Source: Anas platyrhynchos (lineage: Eukaryota; Chordata; Aves; Anseriformes; Anatidae). From it: DNA of 64,000 nt. Below the pieces are notes generated by a model, which was not told where the DNA came from, did no database searches, and was given only the letters and a program-made list of their open reading frames with translations. Each line of letters starts with the position of its first letter. The first letter of the stretch is position 1. The DNA is taken from the NCBI RefSeq assembly GCF_047663525.1, contig NC_092613.1:4117501-4181500 (forward strand). Reading direction: 5' to 3'. The position numbers and the translations under genes were made by a program. This document shows positions 60,501 to 64,000 of the stretch, in pieces.

Positions 60501-62418
60501 ACTGCCCCTTGTCCTATCACTGGGTGTCACCAAGAAGAGCCTGGCTCCATCCCCCTGACATTCACCCTTCACACATTTATAAACATCAATGATGTCACCC
60601 CTCAGTCTTCTGCAACCCAAAGTGACCCAGCTCCCTCAGCCTTCCCTTGTAAGAGAGATGCTCCCCTCCCTTAATCACCCCTGTGGCTCTGCGCTGGGCT
60701 CTCTCAAGCAGGTTCCTTGCCCTTTAACTGAGGGGCCTAGAGCTGGATGCAATTAAAAAAAAAAGTCCTTTTAGCTTGAAATCAAGCAAAAAATGTTGAG
60801 GTTGCAAATATCAAAATGTAATAGAATGCACTGTAAGAGTATTTCTTCAATCTTCTTTAATCTTCAGCTGATTTCATTAGTGCTGAGCACATTAATGGAA
60901 CTGTGCTCTCATTGCCTCATAGCTGCTGTGTAGATAGCTTTGTGTAAATTTCAGTACAGTGGGGTTTTTCTTTTTTTTTTCTTTTTTTTTTTTTTAAAGA
61001 ATATAGTAGGATTGATAACCTTGTCTTGCACTTTGGTTGGCAAACTGCTGCGATTCCTTTTCTTTAAAACTAAAAACGAAGGCAGACAATTGCAAAACAA
61101 TCAAGGTCCTCTTAATTACTAAAACCTCCTATAAAGCTTAACTATTTCACACTGTTGATGACTGTGAGAGCAGGCGGATGTGTAACCGGTTTGTGTCTGT
61201 GTTCAGCTGGTCCCCCCAGGCCTGGCATGATGCCAGCCCCTCATATGGGTGGGCCACCAATGATGCCAATGATGGGCCCGCCTCCACCCGGAATGATGCC
61301 TGTTGGACCTGGTAAGTCTGCAAATGAGGCTTCTCTTCAGAACAGAGCAGTCTGACAGCTGCTAATTTAAGTTCCTTTGCTGCTTGTTGAGAGTGCTTGC
61401 TAGTCCTGGCATGCGGTTGAAATTACTGCCTTGGTAAATTGCAGTTTTCCTACTTTTGGTCTTAGTCTTTACTTGTTTAGGTATTCCATTGTTGCAACAT
61501 TTACATTTTTGCACAAGAGATGCGTTTCAGCAGTAGATGAATTTTATTGTTTAAAATGTCTTAAAATAATGTGTTCCAGAGAACACGTGCCTTAAAAAGG
61601 TTTTTCTGTACAGCAAAGGTAAACTGAAACGTCTCGATCTGTTCTGCTTTTGAGCTTATTGGCATTTGAAGAGTTCTCAGAGGACGTTTATTGAAGCACT
61701 TACTGGAACAAATCTAAAGGAATATACACGTGCACACCAAAAGTAGGGAAATGTATTTGCAATTATTGCTGGTAGAAACTGTTCTTTATGTGTTCTTTTT
61801 TTAAAAAGGCACAAAATATGTGCATGGTCTGGGATATGAGGCAGTGTCTGACAATAAATGGAGAAGCTGGATGGAAACCACTCTCAGTGCTTTTTGGTTA
61901 AGCACCTGCTTTTCATGGCTGATGCCATTACCCAGTTCTAAGAAGCACACTGGGCCTTTTTCAAACACTAAATTGGAAGATTTTGCAGTACAGTGTTCCA
62001 AATGAACTTTCCAATGCAGTAATTAAGCTAGTGTCTATTTTGAGTGGTTGAAGTAATATATCAGTGAATATTGTCAGAACTGGGCATATAACCCAGGAAC
62101 TCGATTCTTTCTCTACTAAAATTGCTGGTATCCTTCAGGGAAACGTAATCCATCTCAGCCAGGTTCTGGATCACAGCTTACACGCGTGCAAAGTGAAAGT
62201 TCCCTGGAGGCTGTGGAGAAATGTGCACACTCCCTGCAGCTTTTCCAAAGCTCCCCAGAGCTTATCTCTCATGTATTTTCCTTCCTCCTGTAGCTCCAGG
62301 GATGAGGCCACCGATGGGAGGACACATGCCAATGATGCCAGGGCCCCCAATGATGAGACCGCCCTCAAGACCCATGATGGTGCCAACCAGGCCAGGCATG
62401 ACCCGCCCAGACAGATAA
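57535..62418 (+). CDS. SNRPC: SNRPC, U1 small nuclear ribonucleoprotein C (6 exons)
   Basis: Joined plus-strand exons are 57535-57542, 57945-57987, 58652-58760, 60126-60215, 61207-61311 and 62294-62418. They give 480 nt: 159 residues plus TAA, the same length as human U1-C. All introns are GT-AG. The N-terminal matrin-type C2H2 zinc finger has Cys6, Cys9, His24 and His30 and is split by introns 1 and 2. A helix with [19 protein letters not shown] follows, then a Pro/Met/Gly-rich tail ([27 protein letters not shown] at the end). Family knowledge: U1-C joins the U1 snRNP in the nucleus and stabilises U1 snRNA pairing with the 5' splice site through its zinc finger. All key residues are intact, so the gene looks functional. 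Confidence 0.97.
57543..57800 (+). repeat. G-rich minisatellite-like tract at the start of SNRPC intron 1
   Basis: Imperfect units built on GGGGGTCCCGGG, CCCGGTTGTGGGGGG and GGGGGTCCT, G-rich on the SNRPC sense strand and beginning directly after the exon 1 donor. It mirrors the tract at the start of ILRUN intron 1. Confidence 0.7.
57945..57987 (+). CDS. SNRPC: SNRPC exon 2 (zinc finger, first half)
   Basis: Encodes [14 protein letters not shown] with zinc ligands Cys6 and Cys9. The acceptor GCAG ends at 57944 and the donor GTAAGC starts at 57988. Confidence 0.95.
57988..58651 (+). other. SNRPC: SNRPC intron 2
   Basis: 664 bases with no recognised feature apart from its splice sites. Confidence 0.8.
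58652..58760 (+). CDS. SNRPC: SNRPC exon 3 (zinc finger, second half, and helix)
   Basis: Encodes [20 protein letters not shown] through SLIDKT, with His24 and His30. The acceptor CAG ends at 58651 and the donor GTAAGG starts at 58761. Confidence 0.95.
58761..60125 (+). other. SNRPC: SNRPC intron 3
   Basis: 1.4 kb, AT-rich, no exon or mobile element recognised. It ends in a long T/C tract (about 60085-60118) before the exon 4 acceptor. Confidence 0.8.
60126..60215 (+). CDS. SNRPC: SNRPC exon 4
   Basis: Encodes [20 protein letters not shown] to PPPPSI. It is preceded by a long T/C tract and AG at 60124-60125; the donor GTAAGT starts at 60216. Confidence 0.94.
60216..61206 (+). other. SNRPC: SNRPC intron 4
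   Basis: About half of this 991-base intron is an inverted CR1 fragment (60264-60752). A T-run lies near 60970-60996. No exon recognised. Confidence 0.8.
60264..60752 (-). mobile_element. CR1 LINE 3' fragment, inverted
   Basis: The plus strand reads as the reverse complement of CR1: CACAGAATGCTAGGGACT at the left edge, then CACAGCCCCCCTGGGCAGCT, TGTTCTGGTGTTCTGCCACC, CCCCTTGTCCTATCAC and CTCAGCCTTCCCTTGT. The 3' end of the element is therefore at the left. It is 5'-truncated as usual, and no intact reverse transcriptase frame remains. Confidence 0.9.
61207..61311 (+). CDS. SNRPC: SNRPC exon 5
   Basis: Encodes [20 protein letters not shown] to MMPVGP. The acceptor TTCAG ends at 61206 and the donor GTAAGT starts at 61312. 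Confidence 0.95.
61312..62293 (+). other. SNRPC: SNRPC intron 5
   Basis: 982 bases with no recognised exon or repeat; the short frames inside show no known domain. Confidence 0.8.
62294..62418 (+). CDS. SNRPC: SNRPC exon 6 (last coding exon)
   Basis: Encodes [20 protein letters not shown] to GMTRPDR and TAA at 62416-62418. The acceptor CTGTAG ends at 62293. Confidence 0.95.
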
Positions 62419-62650
62419 AGGTGGAAATGGAGCTCCGTGGCTTTTTTTGTTTTATGATCTTCCACATGCTAAAATGCTGTAGACTTATGTCCCGAGGATT
62501 TTATATGAAAACAGTGTGTAGAGGAAATCTGCTGTTGTTTCAAATTGCAGACGGTTCGACCTAGATGCACACTGGGCTGATGCTTTTGTAACTGGTCTGG
62601 TTTTTGTTTTATTTTCCCCCACTGAAATAAAACATTGATGATGGTTTACA
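62419..62650 (+). other. SNRPC: SNRPC 3' UTR
   Basis: About 230 bases from the stop codon to just past the canonical AATAAA at 62626-62631. The GATGGTTTACATGTGG stretch after the hexamer is a plausible downstream element. A short 3' UTR is usual for this gene. Confidence 0.8.
62626..62631 (+). terminator. SNRPC: SNRPC polyadenylation signal
   Basis: Canonical AATAAA about 210 bases after the stop codon, with a T-rich upstream element (TTTTTGTTTTATTTT) and a TG-containing downstream stretch. Confidence 0.85.
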
Positions 62651-64000
62651 TGTGGAGAATCTGACTCTTAATCTGTGTATTTTTTCTGTCTGGCAGAATA
62701 TCAGTTATAATTGCACCCTCTCTACCTGACTAGCGCTAAACTTCTACTTTAGTTATATTTTTTCCTAAGTCCTCTGATACATTTTTTCATGTTATACCCC
62801 TGGAGAGAAATATTAGTATCTGTATTCTGAATTCTGAATTTCAAAACAAGTGTGCACATTTTTAATTAGAACAAAAATGTAACACTAAAAAAAGTGCCGT
62901 GATATCTGAGGAGACAGCAAGATGATGTTAATCTGTAACACAAAATAGGATGAATTTAATAAAATGCTGATCCTTCATTGAGGGAAACAAAGAGAAGCTG
63001 TTAAAAGGTTGATTCTTACAGTAAGGTATTGTAGTTAGTGTCTTGATGCTGAAAACCATGTTTTTGCTTTGTTGTTGCTACTGAGGTGTTTGTGTGAACC
63101 CAAGTTATCAGAGCTGTTGAGTCAGTAGCTATTAATGCCCAGTTTTCTTCTCATCAAGGAATGTGATGTTGAAGACATTTTCCAAGGCCCCTTTTTTGAA
63201 AGGGCTTTGCTTTTTGATGAGCTCTGCTTAATGCAGGTGTACAACTCGAAATGGATTGAAAGAATTTATTCTGTTTGCATAACCAATTGCTCTGTGCATG
63301 TCGGTTGTCATCTGTTTCAATAGGCAGAATTTTCCAACTCATTCTTGGCATGTTTGTATCCGATACAAAAGTGTGGGAGTAATTTGCATCTTAGAGGAAA
63401 GTGTTTGGTCAGCAGAACTGCAAGGGCTCTTCTCCTGAGCTGCTGCCGGCTCTAGGACAGGACAGTTGATTCAGATGAGACTTTATTTGAGGAGCTCATG
63501 CTTTGAAGGCGTCTATAAAGCACATTGTGTAGCTGAGACATCAAATATTTAATTGCCCAATATTTAATAGGCGTGTTCAACAAACATTGAGATGAGGCAG
63601 AAGTTAGAGGCTGTTTCTACAATAAAATACGCTAACCCTGCTAATGAATAAAAGAGAAAAATCCTCTGCAGCATCCCAGTGCCTAGCCCAAACCTGTGTT
63701 TCTCTGCTGTTCTGTAGTGGATTTGTGCAGTGCACAGCACTTGCAGGCCGGACAGGTGCCAGGTTCTTACAGCATTCATCGATATCTCTTGGGGAAAACA
63801 ATAAGCAGGAGCCACTGACATCTGATAAAAATATTCTGCTGGAGTTGTCCCCCCCCCCATCCTGCTATCAGATTAAAACAATGTGTGTAGCCAAGTACAA
63901 AGCACATGGCTCTCTTGTTAGAGGATTGACTGATCAGTTTAATGCCCCGGTACCTTATTTGAAGAACAATGTCATCATTTATGTGGGGCTGCTTTTGTTG
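62651..64000. other. Right flank beyond SNRPC
   Basis: AT-rich sequence with only short frames, a C-run near 63849-63859 and no recognised exon, repeat or RNA gene. By synteny it should lie between SNRPC and BLTP3A (UHRF1BP1), which would begin outside the window. Confidence 0.5.

Noticed and set aside
60257-60592. 111-codon plus-strand frame in SNRPC intron 4
   Set aside because: It is antisense to the CR1 fragment and not a gene.
1-64000. tRNA, rRNA, CRISPR arrays, endogenous retrovirus or bacterial-type operons
   Set aside because: I looked for their signatures on both strands and saw none. Small structured RNAs cannot be excluded without a covariance search.

Overview
The window is nuclear DNA from a vertebrate, very probably a bird. 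It holds spliced genes with GT-AG introns and long introns, CpG-rich promoters, fragments of CR1 LINEs (the dominant avian retrotransposon family), few other repeats and a GC-rich left third. Three protein-coding genes can be assembled exon by exon: SPDEF (minus strand), ILRUN, formerly C6orf106 (minus strand), and SNRPC (plus strand). The same order and orientation is known from human 6p21.31; in birds this block is expected on a microchromosome. No bacterial-type systems (operons, CRISPR, insertion sequences) are present.

Layout. 1-2.4 kb: GC-rich flank with no recognised coding exon, possibly including the 3' end of the neighbour expected there (PACSIN1 in mammals). 2.47-9.74 kb: SPDEF, with five coding exons (337 residues), a long first intron and a predicted non-coding first exon behind a TATA-like promoter. 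9.8-21 kb: GC-rich intergenic DNA with several candidate regulatory islands and one unusually long open frame. About 21.1-55.6 kb: ILRUN, with five coding exons (291 residues), a long 3' UTR and introns of 9.0, 2.3, 3.6 and 13.2 kb. 55.5-57.5 kb: CpG-rich interval between the head-to-head ILRUN and SNRPC genes. 57.5-62.65 kb: SNRPC, six exons, 159 residues, with a clear poly(A) signal. 62.65-64 kb: no gene seen; the next gene expected by synteny is BLTP3A/UHRF1BP1.

Roles. SPDEF is an epithelial ETS transcription factor. ILRUN is a regulator of innate immune transcription with a UBA-like and an NBR1-like (FW) domain. SNRPC is the U1-C protein that helps U1 snRNP recognise 5' splice sites. They are neighbours by conserved synteny, not members of one pathway. 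Exon boundaries were set by hand from splice consensus, reading phase and my recollection of the vertebrate protein families; no alignment or expression data were available.

The observations most worth checking are mirror-image G-rich minisatellites in the first introns of the divergent ILRUN/SNRPC pair, a possible short plus-strand transcript between the two genes, a diverged AT-rich direct duplication in ILRUN intron 4, near-perfect hairpins in ILRUN introns 2 and 3, a paired AP-1/ARE palindrome in the SPDEF-ILRUN interval, and a 442-codon ATG-initiated open frame there that overlaps regulatory-looking motifs.
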